Assembly (NCBI GenBank): GCA_027490225.1
Contig: JAIXYK010000044.1
Coordinates: forward strand, 114,888 to 178,887
Length of the DNA stretch: 64,000 nucleotides
Source: Bacteroidota bacterium
Lineage (GTDB): Bacteria > Bacteroidota > Bacteroidia > M30B66
Direction of reading: 5' to 3'
The notes beneath the pieces were generated by a model. The model did not search any database. It saw only the letters and a list, made by a program, of their open reading frames with translations, and had not been told where the DNA came from. Of this stretch, positions 54,873-62,862 are shown piece by piece (position 1 is the first letter of the stretch; each line of letters starts with the position of its first letter). The translations under genes were made by a program, and so were the position numbers.

Positions 54873-55469
54873 ATGCGTTCACCACAGTTACAGGACCAAG
54901 AATTGGTTCACCAATACATTCAAGGCAACGAAGCAGCATTGGCTGAATTATTTACTCGTCACGAGCAAAAGGTTTTTACCTATGTGCGCATGATGGTGAA
55001 GGATACGGCATTGGCTGAAGACATTTTCCAGGATGTTTTTATTAAGGTAATTCACACCTTAAAATCTGGAAATTACAATGAAGAAGGTAAGTTTTTACCT
55101 TGGGTAATGCGTATTTCGCATAATTTATGTATCGACTATTTCCGTAAGCAAAAGCGGATGCCTCAGGTACAAAATGCGGGAAAAGATAACGATGACTTCG
55201 ACATTTTCAGGACGTTAAAAATAACAGATGATAATGTAGAAGAGAAGATGATTAAGGAGCAAATCTTAGCAGACGTAAAAAAGCTGATAAAAGAATTGCC
55301 AGCCGACCAGCAAGAAGTATTGATTTTACGCCACTATGCAGACATGAGTTTTCAGGAAATTGCAGATTTTACCGGTGTTAGCATCAATACAGCTTTAGGT
55401 AGAATGCGCTACGCCTTAATCAATCTTAGGAAAATAGTAAAGCAAAAAGAAATTGTGCTGAGTTTTTAA
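54873..55469 (+). CDS. ECF-type RNA polymerase sigma factor (198 aa)
   Basis: Region 2 (ALAELFTRHEQKVFTYVRMMVKDTALAEDIFQDVFIKVI, WVMRISHNLCIDYFRKQKR) and region 4 (IKELPADQQEVLILRHYADMSFQEIADFTGVSINTALGRMRYALINLRK) are both clear. No anti-sigma gene follows, which is unusual for classical ECF pairs but common for the Bacteroidota stand-alone type. Divergent from uvrA. Confidence 0.93.
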   Translation: MRSPQLQDQELVHQYIQGNEAALAELFTRHEQKVFTYVRMMVKDTALAEDIFQDVFIKVIHTLKSGNYNEEGKFLPWVMRISHNLCIDYFRKQKRMPQVQNAGKDNDDFDIFRTLKITDDNVEEKMIKEQILADVKKLIKELPADQQEVLILRHYADMSFQEIADFTGVSINTALGRMRYALINLRKIVKQKEIVLSF

Positions 55470-55492
55470 TTGAACCACCACTGCTCATGTTG

Positions 55493-55523
55493 AAGCCTGT
55501 CCAATTTGGATGGGCTTTTTTTT
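55493..55523 (+). terminator. Terminator of the sigma factor gene
   Basis: Stem AAGCCTGTCC / GGATGGGCTT with two G-T pairs, loop AATTT, followed by eight T, 23 bp after the stop. Confidence 0.8.
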
Positions 55524-55529
55524 GGGCGC

Positions 55530-55605
55530 AACCCAAGGGTCGTGTGTTCGGCTGTAGTCCCTTCGTTCCTCAGGCAGCTACCTGCCTCACCCACTTGCGC
55601 GGGCA
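55530..55605 (-). repeat. GC-rich REP-like element, copy D
   Basis: On the minus strand it begins GCCCGCGCAAGTGGGTGAGGCA, then a GC-rich hairpin region with a TAG/CTA pair, and ends CAGCCGAACACACGACC. Opposite in orientation to the element at 55738. Confidence 0.55.
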
Positions 55606-55737
55606 TTGCGGTAACATTATAAATTAAAATAGATGGGTCGAAATATAATTAGGTTGAACAATTTTCTACGGGTTGAAACCTTTTTCCCAAGTTAAAACCT
55701 GAGGCTATTTATATTCAAATGCAACATTTACCATAAA

Positions 55738-55795
55738 TGCCCGCGTGAGCGATTGAGGCAAGCACCATGTGCAGCCGAAAGCGCGACCTTTTATT
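55738..55795 (+). repeat. GC-rich REP-like element, copy E
   Basis: GCCCGCGTGAGCGATTGAGG, then CAAGCAC, loop CAT, GTGCAGCCGAAAGCGCGACC. Arms GCAC (55762-55765) and GTGC (55769-55772) are perfect. Confidence 0.65.
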
Positions 55796-55946
55796 TTTAA
55801 CCTTTAAAAAATCAACTACTAAAAATATAAAGGGCACGCCCTAATAAAATGCTGTGGATAAACATTTAAATTTCGAGATAATTGATAATTTAGCTTTCAA
55901 ATTCAGGATGTGTAGTTGAGATTTTATTCAAATAAAATGAAGCTTT

Positions 55947-56843
55947 ATGAAGAAGTTATTGAGTTTAATGCTTTTAGTTTTTGCCGTAAACACTTATGGA
56001 CAAACCTATCTTAATGAATCGGCCCGTTGGACACAGACTTTTTATTACAATGGGTTTACAAACTCTACGAATTGTAATATTACCTTGTTTTTCGATGGGG
56101 ACTCAGTTGTAAATGGGAAAAGTTATTGGAAGCTTTATGATTCATCTACTTGTTACCTAATTACTACCCAATATGACAGTCTAGGTGAACAAATTCAGAC
56201 GATAGATACCAGTGAATCTTTTCTTTTGCGGGCAATGTTAAGAGAAGAGAATAGAAAAGTTTACAGGTTAAATACTGATGGAACTGAATATTGGTTTTAC
56301 AATTTTTACCAGCCAGATTATGCGCTTATAGATTCTGTTGCACAATATAATAGTTGTACCGGGGGAAGTGTGAGCATGCTAATTGAAGATACAGTTTGTA
56401 TTGGCAATATTGGCCGAAAACGCTGGCGGGTAAGCATGTCGCAATATCCATTGGCGCAGTATTTTATAGAAGGTGTGGGACCAAGTTCAGGTTTTTTAGC
56501 ACCCGTTTGCCGAAATGGTTGTCCTGAATGTGGGTATACTTTGAATAGTTTTGTATTGAACGGCGATACTTTGTACCAGGGAACCTGCAGTATTGTTGCA
56601 GATGTTGAGGAGATTGAGAAAAAAATAGTAATGAGACAAACACCTGAATCTTTAACTTTAGAAGGTGGTTTTTTGGAGCAGATATCTATTTATAATTTGA
56701 ATTTACAACTTGTTGACGAGCAAAAATATTCAGCAACTAAAATGATATTTGATGTTTCGACCTATCAAAATGGTGTGTACTTATTTTCAGGGATTTTTGA
56801 AGGGAAACCGATAAATGGAAAATTTTTAATCATAGGAAAATAA
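55947..56843 (+). CDS. Secreted protein with divergent T9SS-type C-terminus (298 aa)
   Basis: A signal peptide (MKKLLSLMLLVFAVNTYGQ), a Cys-rich body, and a C-terminal beta domain (EQISIYNLNLQLVDEQKYS..., STYQNGVYLFSGIFEGKPINGKFLIIGK) that keeps the shape of a T9SS sorting domain but lacks the PNP motif. The body resembles the 298-residue cargo at 13477 in block order (VNGKSYWKLYDSSTCY, FIEGVGPSSGFL, CPECGYTLNSFV). Probable paralogues. Function unknown. Confidence 0.82.
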   Translation: MKKLLSLMLLVFAVNTYGQTYLNESARWTQTFYYNGFTNSTNCNITLFFDGDSVVNGKSYWKLYDSSTCYLITTQYDSLGEQIQTIDTSESFLLRAMLREENRKVYRLNTDGTEYWFYNFYQPDYALIDSVAQYNSCTGGSVSMLIEDTVCIGNIGRKRWRVSMSQYPLAQYFIEGVGPSSGFLAPVCRNGCPECGYTLNSFVLNGDTLYQGTCSIVADVEEIEKKIVMRQTPESLTLEGGFLEQISIYNLNLQLVDEQKYSATKMIFDVSTYQNGVYLFSGIFEGKPINGKFLIIGK

Positions 56844-56846
56844 TAA

Positions 56847-56880
56847 ACTAAGACTGAAAATGTAGTTTTCCAGCCTTAGT
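56847..56880. terminator. Bidirectional terminator
   Basis: Arms ACTAAG (56847-56852) and CTTAGT (56875-56880), with inner CTGAAAA/TTTTCAG pairing broken by one bulge. It lies between the convergent secreted protein and TonB receptor genes. Confidence 0.6.
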
Positions 56881-56900
56881 ATTGCAAAGGAATAATCTAG

Positions 56901-59282
56901 TTAAAACGTATAACGAATCATTGGCACAGGGAAAAATCCTTGTTGGTATTCTACTGAAACGGATTTGTTTTCTTGGTTATAACCACGCTGGAAAACGTTT
57001 TGATAATTGCTTACGTTTTGCAAATCGACTGCAAATTCAAGGGCGGATTTTTTGAAATCTTTGCGGTAACCAAACTTAACATCTGCGCGGAAATAGGCTT
57101 TCTCTTGCTGTGAAAATGGTTTTGAGAAATCCAGTATTTCACGACCGTTTGAAATAGACGCATTCAAATCTACTGGCGTTAGGTATTTTCCGCCAATGGT
57201 GGTTGCTTTGATGTTGAAATAAAGTACGCCTCCTTTTTTGAATTTGAATTCTTTCCCGGCTAGTAAATTGGCCGCAAAACGCGAATTGTAAGCTGTGTTG
57301 CGCTCGATATTATCGATGGCTTTGTATTTACTTTCGTACAATGAAACGGTGCTCAAAAAGTAAAATCCTTTTTTATAATATTGCTCTAAAGTAAATTCCA
57401 AACCATAGTTTTTGCCTGTTCCTTTGCTCACCAAATCCGCTTGGTCGTCGGGATTAAAAGAAGCGCCCGTATTGATGGCCGAATAAGAAGAGGAATCTTT
57501 GGTAACAGGTATTTTAGACAAATCTTGGTAATAGGCTTCTACTTTGAGTTTCAGGTTTTCGGTGAGCATGTTTTCGTATCCCAAAACAGCATGTTGACTT
57601 TGCATAAAATCGAGGTTTCTATTGGACTGCTCACCTGCTGCATTTTGCGCGAAAAGACTGTATGTTGTTAATGTTTGGTTGTGCAAACCGTAACCAGCAT
57701 TGATGCTCGATTTTCCGTTTAAAGCATATTTAATTCCTGCTCTTGGTTCCACAACTGCTTGCTTATTGAGGTCGAAATACTGGGCATGTGCGCCGAGATT
57801 TACAGTGAGTTTGTCGGTAAAGCGGTGTTTAAATTGAACGAATCCTTGTGTTAAATTTAAATTGCCTTTGATTTTAACACGTACAATTTCGTTCACGCCT
57901 TTGTTTTCGAAATCGCGGTTAAGCATATCGGTTTGGGTGTAATCGTGCATTAAACCTAAAATGAAAGATGATTTTGCATTTATCTTATGGGTAAGATTGA
58001 AGGTGAAAGAATATTTGTTGTTGGTTAAATCGCCTTGTGCTCTTCTATATTTTTTGTCATTTGCTAAATCAAGCGAATCTGCTGTATAATTTTCGTGAAT
58101 CTGACTGGCACCAATTACTGTTTTGATGCGAGTTTTGGTTCCTAAACTTTGCTCCCAGCTTGCGCCTGCAATTCCCGTTCTATAACGGGGCAACAAATCT
58201 TCGTACCTTAAACCATAATAATTGGTTTGCGTGGTATCGACATCTGCACCGAGTAAATCTATGGAGCTGAATCCGCCTAAACCGAAAACGGTAATTTTTC
58301 CATTGTTTTTAAGCGGGAAATTGAGTTTAAAATTTAAGTCTTGATATAATGGAGTTGCGGCACCTGTTCCCGGATCAACGCCTACATTTTTAAGCAAACC
58401 AAGTGTGGAATATCTGTAGGAAACAAGATAAGAAGCTTTACTTTTTTTACTGAAAGGACCTTCAGCTCCTAATTCGAATCCGTTGAAACCGATTTGGGCC
58501 AAGAATTCATGCTTGCTATTGTTTCCTTCACGCAATTGAAGATCGAAAACGCCTCCATTCGCATTTCCATATTGGGCAGGAAAAGCGCTGGTAAAGAAAT
58601 CGGATTTGCCAAGGTTATTGGCGTTTAAAATACTAACTGGTCCGCCAGTGCTATAACTTCCACCAAAGTGATTGGGATTTGGAATGTTTAATCCTTCTAA
58701 TTGCCACAACATGGCATTGGGCGAATTTCCACGAACAACGATATCGTTTCGGCTGTCGTTTCCTGCAATTACACCCGCAAAATTGGATGCCATGCGACTT
58801 GGATCACCTAAAGAGCCTGCAAACTTTCTGGTTTCTTCAGGATTAAATGAACGTGAACTTACCGTACTAAATTCGTTATTGGTAACTTTTGGGTCCGTCT
58901 TTCTATCGTAAGTAATTTCTACTTCTTTGAGGGTAGAAACACTTTCGGAAATAAATAAATCGAGTACAACTTCTTTTCCGGAGGTTACCAAGATTTCGGG
59001 AATGAACAAAGGAGCATATCCTGCGAACTTTACTTGTAAATTTACACGACCCAAAGGAACCTGAGGTAGTTTAAAGTTTCCATCAATATCAGAAACGGTT
59101 CCGATTAATGGGTTTGAACCAGCAATGATAACTGCTGCTCCGGGAATTGGATTTTTAGAAACATCGTCGAGCACACGGCCTCGAATTGTTTGGGTTTGCG
59201 CTACTAATACATGCGCGAAACAGCTAAGAAAAAATAGAATAGCTGTTAGTTTGAATTGGGTTGTTTTTAAATTTTGCATCAC
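56901..59282 (-). CDS. TonB-dependent outer-membrane receptor (793 aa)
   Basis: Signal peptide, then a carboxypeptidase-like regulatory beta-sandwich (QTIRGRVLDDVSKNPIPGAAVIIAGSNPLIGTVSDIDGNFKLPQVPLG), a plug domain (SRMASNFAGVIAGNDSRNDIVVRGNSPNAMLWQLEGLNIPNPNHF) and a 22-strand-type barrel ending in Phe (VPMIRYTF). It imports a ligand through the outer membrane using TonB. No SusD partner adjacent, so it is not a SusC/D polysaccharide system; ligand unknown. Confidence 0.92.
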   Translation of the reverse strand: MMQNLKTTQFKLTAILFFLSCFAHVLVAQTQTIRGRVLDDVSKNPIPGAAVIIAGSNPLIGTVSDIDGNFKLPQVPLGRVNLQVKFAGYAPLFIPEILVTSGKEVVLDLFISESVSTLKEVEITYDRKTDPKVTNNEFSTVSSRSFNPEETRKFAGSLGDPSRMASNFAGVIAGNDSRNDIVVRGNSPNAMLWQLEGLNIPNPNHFGGSYSTGGPVSILNANNLGKSDFFTSAFPAQYGNANGGVFDLQLREGNNSKHEFLAQIGFNGFELGAEGPFSKKSKASYLVSYRYSTLGLLKNVGVDPGTGAATPLYQDLNFKLNFPLKNNGKITVFGLGGFSSIDLLGADVDTTQTNYYGLRYEDLLPRYRTGIAGASWEQSLGTKTRIKTVIGASQIHENYTADSLDLANDKKYRRAQGDLTNNKYSFTFNLTHKINAKSSFILGLMHDYTQTDMLNRDFENKGVNEIVRVKIKGNLNLTQGFVQFKHRFTDKLTVNLGAHAQYFDLNKQAVVEPRAGIKYALNGKSSINAGYGLHNQTLTTYSLFAQNAAGEQSNRNLDFMQSQHAVLGYENMLTENLKLKVEAYYQDLSKIPVTKDSSSYSAINTGASFNPDDQADLVSKGTGKNYGLEFTLEQYYKKGFYFLSTVSLYESKYKAIDNIERNTAYNSRFAANLLAGKEFKFKKGGVLYFNIKATTIGGKYLTPVDLNASISNGREILDFSKPFSQQEKAYFRADVKFGYRKDFKKSALEFAVDLQNVSNYQNVFQRGYNQENKSVSVEYQQGFFPVPMIRYTF

Positions 59283-59583
59283 AATTAAGATTTAATGATG
59301 CTGCAAAATTGCGTTTAGGATTTCGTTAAAGTACTTGATAAAAGTCAAGAAATAAATAGAAGCTGTATAAGCTTATTTTTGATTTCGACTTGTTAAAGAA
59401 GTATATTTACATTTGAGTAAAATTATCTTGTTTGAGAATATTAATTAATCAGACAAATTTTAAAACGCTACCAAAATTCTCAAACTTACACACAAATAAG
59501 CAGTAATGCACGTTGACCCCATAAAGAACAAAGTATATTTCAATCGACAACAATTTGACTAACTTTGTTTGACAAGAAATTAA
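59283..59583. other. Intergenic region between TonB receptor and PIN gene
   Basis: AT-rich divergent region holding the PIN gene promoter at its right end. No other feature found. Confidence 0.5.
59538..59567 (+). promoter_or_regulatory. Promoter of the PIN toxin-antitoxin pair
   Basis: TTTC (59538-59541, one mismatch), 18 nt, TAACTTTG (59560-59567, perfect TAnnTTTG), 16 bp before the ATG. Confidence 0.6.
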
Positions 59584-60048
59584 ATGAAACAGAGAATTTA
59601 CATAGATACTTCAGTTGTTGGCGACTACTTTGATGAAGAGTTCAAAGAGGCGACAATAAAGCTATTTGAGAGGCTTGACAACAACGAAATTATTTTTGTA
59701 GTTTCTGACTTGCTTGACCTTGAATTAATAAACGCACCCCAACAGGTTAGAGAACATTTATTAAAATATTCGGCAGACAAATTCCAAAGAGTTGAACTCA
59801 CTGAGGATTCCATCAAACTTGCAGACACTTACATTAACGAAAAAGTAGTTGGCAAAACAAGTTTGGAAGACTGTCGTCACATTGCTATGGCGACCATTCA
59901 CAAAGTGGACGTTTTAGCAAGTTGGAACTTTAAACATATCGTAAACCTTGACAGAATAAAGGGCTACAATTCTGTAAATTTAAAACTTGGTTATTCAATA
60001 ATAGAAATTAGAAGCCCAAAAGACTTGGTAAATTATGGAAACGACTAA
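59584..60048 (+). CDS. PIN-domain toxin candidate (154 aa)
   Basis: PIN ribonuclease fold: YIDTSVVGDYF with first Asp, SDLLDLELINAP with acidic residues, SLEDCRHIAMATIHKVDVLASWNFKHIVN with the later acidic/Asn set. Probable VapC-like toxin that cleaves RNA. Its 3' end overlaps a 55-codon gene by 14 bp, likely its antitoxin. Toxin-first order is less common than antitoxin-first. Confidence 0.85.
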   Translation: MKQRIYIDTSVVGDYFDEEFKEATIKLFERLDNNEIIFVVSDLLDLELINAPQQVREHLLKYSADKFQRVELTEDSIKLADTYINEKVVGKTSLEDCRHIAMATIHKVDVLASWNFKHIVNLDRIKGYNSVNLKLGYSIIEIRSPKDLVNYGND

Positions 60049-60202
60049 AAAAGAAAAACAATTTGATGCTGTAAAAATGATGCGAGACATCAGAGACAAA
60101 ATCAGTTCTGAAACACAGAATATGACTTTTGATGAATTGAAAGCTTATATCAAACAAAAACTTGATGAAAACAAAACAAAACTTGTTGGACAGCAACAAT
60201 GA
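60035..60202 (+). CDS. Small putative antitoxin of the PIN protein (55 aa)
   Basis: METTKKEKQFDAVKMMRDIR..., SETQNMTFDELKAYIKQKLDENK: a basic N-terminus and two helices, the second resembling the toxin-wrapping tail of VapB-type antitoxins. The ATG at 60035-60037 overlaps the toxin gene by 14 bp, suggesting coupling. Short, but the position, overlap and composition support it as a real gene. Confidence 0.72.
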   Translation: METTKKEKQFDAVKMMRDIRDKISSETQNMTFDELKAYIKQKLDENKTKLVGQQQ

Positions 60203-60427
60203 CTTGAGAAAGCAATATTACCAAAAGCACCTACAAGAAATTAGCGGTTCATCAGTTAAATAAACAATTGAGCTTCGCATCAAGTTCTGTGGTGGCAGAC
60301 AGTTTTCGTTTCCTAAATCGCAAAATTTTTTCATTTATCCGCAAACCGTTATATGTTGTAATATTAGCTGCGAATGGATTTTCTAAAATCAAGGAGTTAG
60401 ATTTAATACTCATTGAAGCATAATAAT

Positions 60428-60991
60428 TTAACCTTTCCTACGAATTCTGCTTAATGTTTCGGGTTTAATTCCCAAATAAGAAGCTATAAATTTTAAAGGA
60501 ATATTTGCCATTACCTTTGGTCTTTCGAGGAATAATTTATTATACCGTTCTTCGGGAGAATCGAAAATAAATGAGAGTTGTCTTCGGTTATTAAAAATAT
60601 ATAAATGTTCAAAGAACCTTAAAAATAGCATTGTAATTCCTGGGAATGTTTGGGAGAGCTTTTCTATCTCACTTAAATCGGCAGAAAAAAAATGACCATC
60701 TTCAAATGCCTGAATGTTAAGTTTTGTAGGTGTTTTAGTTCGAGCTGCAAATACGTCACCCGCGAAGGTTGGGCCGAAGTAAAAGTTGGATGTAATTTCC
60801 TCTCCGTCTTTCTCATAAAATCCTCGGAAAATACCTTGATTAAAATAAAATATTGTATTGGTATGCTGACCTTCTTTGAGAACAAATTGTTTTTTCTTAA
60901 TGGGAAATTCCTGAAACAAAGCTTCAAAATGCTGCATTTCAGTTTCGGTTAACTGTGTAAATCTTGAAACGAGGTGTTTAAGGTTTTGCAT
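60428..60991 (-). CDS. Crp/Fnr-family transcriptional regulator (187 aa)
   Basis: A cyclic-nucleotide-binding-like beta barrel (LFQEFPIKKKQFVLKEGQHTNTIFYFNQGIFRGFYEKDGEEITSNFYF), a dimerisation helix, and a short C-terminal HTH (IPLKFIASYLGIKPETLSRIRRKG). The usual second half of the HTH domain is short, as in many Bacteroidota members. Its ATG lies inside the 3' end of the truncated ParE frame (14-bp overlap). Confidence 0.9.
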   Translation of the reverse strand: MQNLKHLVSRFTQLTETEMQHFEALFQEFPIKKKQFVLKEGQHTNTIFYFNQGIFRGFYEKDGEEITSNFYFGPTFAGDVFAARTKTPTKLNIQAFEDGHFFSADLSEIEKLSQTFPGITMLFLRFFEHLYIFNNRRQLSFIFDSPEERYNKLFLERPKVMANIPLKFIASYLGIKPETLSRIRRKG

Positions 60992-61145
60992 AAGGATTTT
61001 GAGAGGCTAATGCCAGTGTTTCTTCAATTTCTAGAGCTAATCTCTTAAGTTCTTTTTTAGTAAAATTTTCCTCTAAATATTTTATTGTATTATTTAACTC
61101 ATTCAGCGCATGATCTGTCCAAAGAATATTATAACCACTTTTCAT
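60978..61145 (-). pseudogene. Truncated ParE/RelE-family toxin (55 aa)
   Basis: MKSGYNILWTDHALNELNNTIKYLEENFTKK... and ALEIEETLALASQNPYAKP then a stop. This matches the first half of RelE/ParE toxins; the second half, with the beta sheet and catalytic or gyrase-binding residues, is missing. It overlaps the antitoxin gene by 17 bp upstream and the Crp gene by 14 bp downstream. Likely inactivated by a deletion that joined it to the Crp gene. Confidence 0.75.
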
Positions 61146-61368
61146 ATAATTTCCTAGCGCTGGAGTGCGGATTAAATTTGCCTAAGTCTGCATCCTTCAA
61201 GCCTTGCTCAATAGATTCCTTCTCTCGCTTTTGAATTGAGTTCCACCAATCTTGACTTTCCTTTCTTCTTAACTTTAGAATTTGTTCTATAATAGAAGGA
61301 TCTTCTATGGTCGAAAGCCATTGTATAAGCTCTAACTTCTTATTTTGAATACTATTTTCTAAACTCAT
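61129..61368 (-). CDS. Antitoxin partner of the truncated ParE (79 aa)
   Basis: MSLENSIQNKKLELIQWLSTIEDPSIIEQILKLRRKE followed by a helix and SIEQGLKDADLGKFNPHSSARKLYEKWL, the form of Bacteroidota ParD-like antitoxins paired with RelE/ParE toxins. It overlaps the truncated toxin by 17 bp. It may survive as an orphan antitoxin. Confidence 0.8.
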   Translation of the reverse strand: MSLENSIQNKKLELIQWLSTIEDPSIIEQILKLRRKESQDWWNSIQKREKESIEQGLKDADLGKFNPHSSARKLYEKWL

Positions 61369-61434
61369 AACTAATTATATTCATTCAAAAATACTACAAT
61401 ATTTTGACAATAATCAATTCTTATAAATCATTCT

Positions 61435-62811
61435 TTATATCGTCGGCACTTCAATTCCTCGTAAATTTCTGTACAATTTCAAGGCGTACAAATCTGTCAT
61501 TCCAGAAGCGTAATCAATCATGCACATTACTTTTTTGTAAGGCGAATCGCTTTCGTTGAACATAAATTGAGAAGGCAAAAGTCCGAGTAAATTTTTCTGC
61601 ATGCTGTTGCGTTTAGACGCTTCAGTTAATGCTGCTGAAACGAAATCTTCGAGCAATCCACCCATGATTCTGAAACCTGCCAATTCAATCTTCACAACGC
61701 TTGGATAATCATAAATATGCTTTACCGATAAGGCAGAAATTTCTTTCATCACCTTTTTTGTTTCCGGGAAATGATTAATTAAATCGCCCTCGAATGTTCC
61801 GTTAAGAATTGCTCCTGCGTTTTGTCGAAATACATCAGCGCAATGCATGGTCAAATACGAAATAGATTTGGCTCTTAAGTAGGCAATTTGTTCGTTTGTA
61901 TCGGCAACAGAAGCCAGTGTTTTATCAATTTTCTGCTCGTCTTCTCCTGGTTTTAAAAGGATGATTTTCTTGAAAGCTGCAATAACCTCATCGGTTTTAA
62001 AAATGCCCAATCTGTGCGCATCTTCAAAGTCGATGATAGAATAACAAATATCATCGGCTGCTTCTACCAAGTATACAAATGGATGTCTTTTGTAAATGAG
62101 GAGACTTTCGTTTTCCTCTTGAATTAAATGCAGCTTTTGGGCAACTTCCAGAAACGCTGCCTGGTCGGCTTGAAAAAATCCATATTTTGAGCGGTATTTC
62201 GGACCCGATTTTCCAAGACTGGCGCTGGCTTCGCATGGATATTTCAAAATTGAACCAAGTGTAGAATAGGTCAAACGAAAACCTCCTTTTAGTCTGCCAT
62301 TGAACTGATTGGTGAGCAATCTGAATGCATTAGAATTTCCTTCAAAAGCTATCAAATCTGCCCATTCTTTTTCAGAAAATAGTGACCTAAAATCAGCATC
62401 ATTTTCCCTATCTATGAAATATTTTGAAATGGCTTCTTCACCAGAATGACCAAAAGCTGGATTTCCTAAATCGTGCGCCAGGCAAGCACATGCTACCACA
62501 TTTTTGAGGTGGTATTTATAAAATTCGCTGGAGTCGAAATTATCTTTTACTTCTGGTAGCTCGCTGATAAATTTACCAGTAATTTCACCTAAGGTCCTAC
62601 CAACACTGGCAACTTCAAGCGAGTGTGTAAGCCTGTTGTGCACAAATACCTCTTCGGGCAATGGAAAAACCTGTGTTTTATTTTGCAATCTTCTAAAGGC
62701 ACTCGAAAAAATAATACGGTCCCAGTCGCGCTCAAATTCGGTGCGCTCATTCATTATTTCGGAATGAATTCCGTAGCGTTCGGAAGAAAAACAATTGTTC
62801 CAGTTAATCAT
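61435..62811 (-). CDS. dgt: Deoxyguanosine triphosphate triphosphohydrolase-like protein
   Basis: A 458-residue HD-domain dNTPase: SSAFRRLQNKTQVFPLPEEVFVHNRLTHSLEVASVGRTLG gives the first His, ACLAHDLGNPAFGHSGE the HD pair, and DDICYSIIDFEDAH the last Asp. It hydrolyses dNTPs to the nucleoside and triphosphate. Single gene. Confidence 0.93.
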   Translation of the reverse strand: MINWNNCFSSERYGIHSEIMNERTEFERDWDRIIFSSAFRRLQNKTQVFPLPEEVFVHNRLTHSLEVASVGRTLGEITGKFISELPEVKDNFDSSEFYKYHLKNVVACACLAHDLGNPAFGHSGEEAISKYFIDRENDADFRSLFSEKEWADLIAFEGNSNAFRLLTNQFNGRLKGGFRLTYSTLGSILKYPCEASASLGKSGPKYRSKYGFFQADQAAFLEVAQKLHLIQEENESLLIYKRHPFVYLVEAADDICYSIIDFEDAHRLGIFKTDEVIAAFKKIILLKPGEDEQKIDKTLASVADTNEQIAYLRAKSISYLTMHCADVFRQNAGAILNGTFEGDLINHFPETKKVMKEISALSVKHIYDYPSVVKIELAGFRIMGGLLEDFVSAALTEASKRNSMQKNLLGLLPSQFMFNESDSPYKKVMCMIDYASGMTDLYALKLYRNLRGIEVPTI

Positions 62812-62862
62812 TCTGTTGGTTTGATTTAGTGGCGAAGATACTCATGCTATTTCACAAAGTCA

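Larger units (their letters stand above)
55470..55946. other. Repeat-rich intergenic region
   Basis: Contains the sigma factor terminator, two GC-rich REP-like elements in opposite orientation (55530-55605 and 55738-55795) and, between them, degenerate GGGTT-AACC palindromes. No gene is seen. Confidence 0.6.

Noticed and set aside
60203..60427. Possible integron attC site after the PIN toxin-antitoxin cassette (CCGTTATATG near 60345)
   Set aside because: I could not find a matching RYYYAAC partner or a foldable L-box pair, and no integrase is in the window.
60673..60952. Alternative frames inside the Crp-family gene
   Set aside because: They overlap the recognisable cyclic-nucleotide-binding domain in other frames and show no domain of their own.
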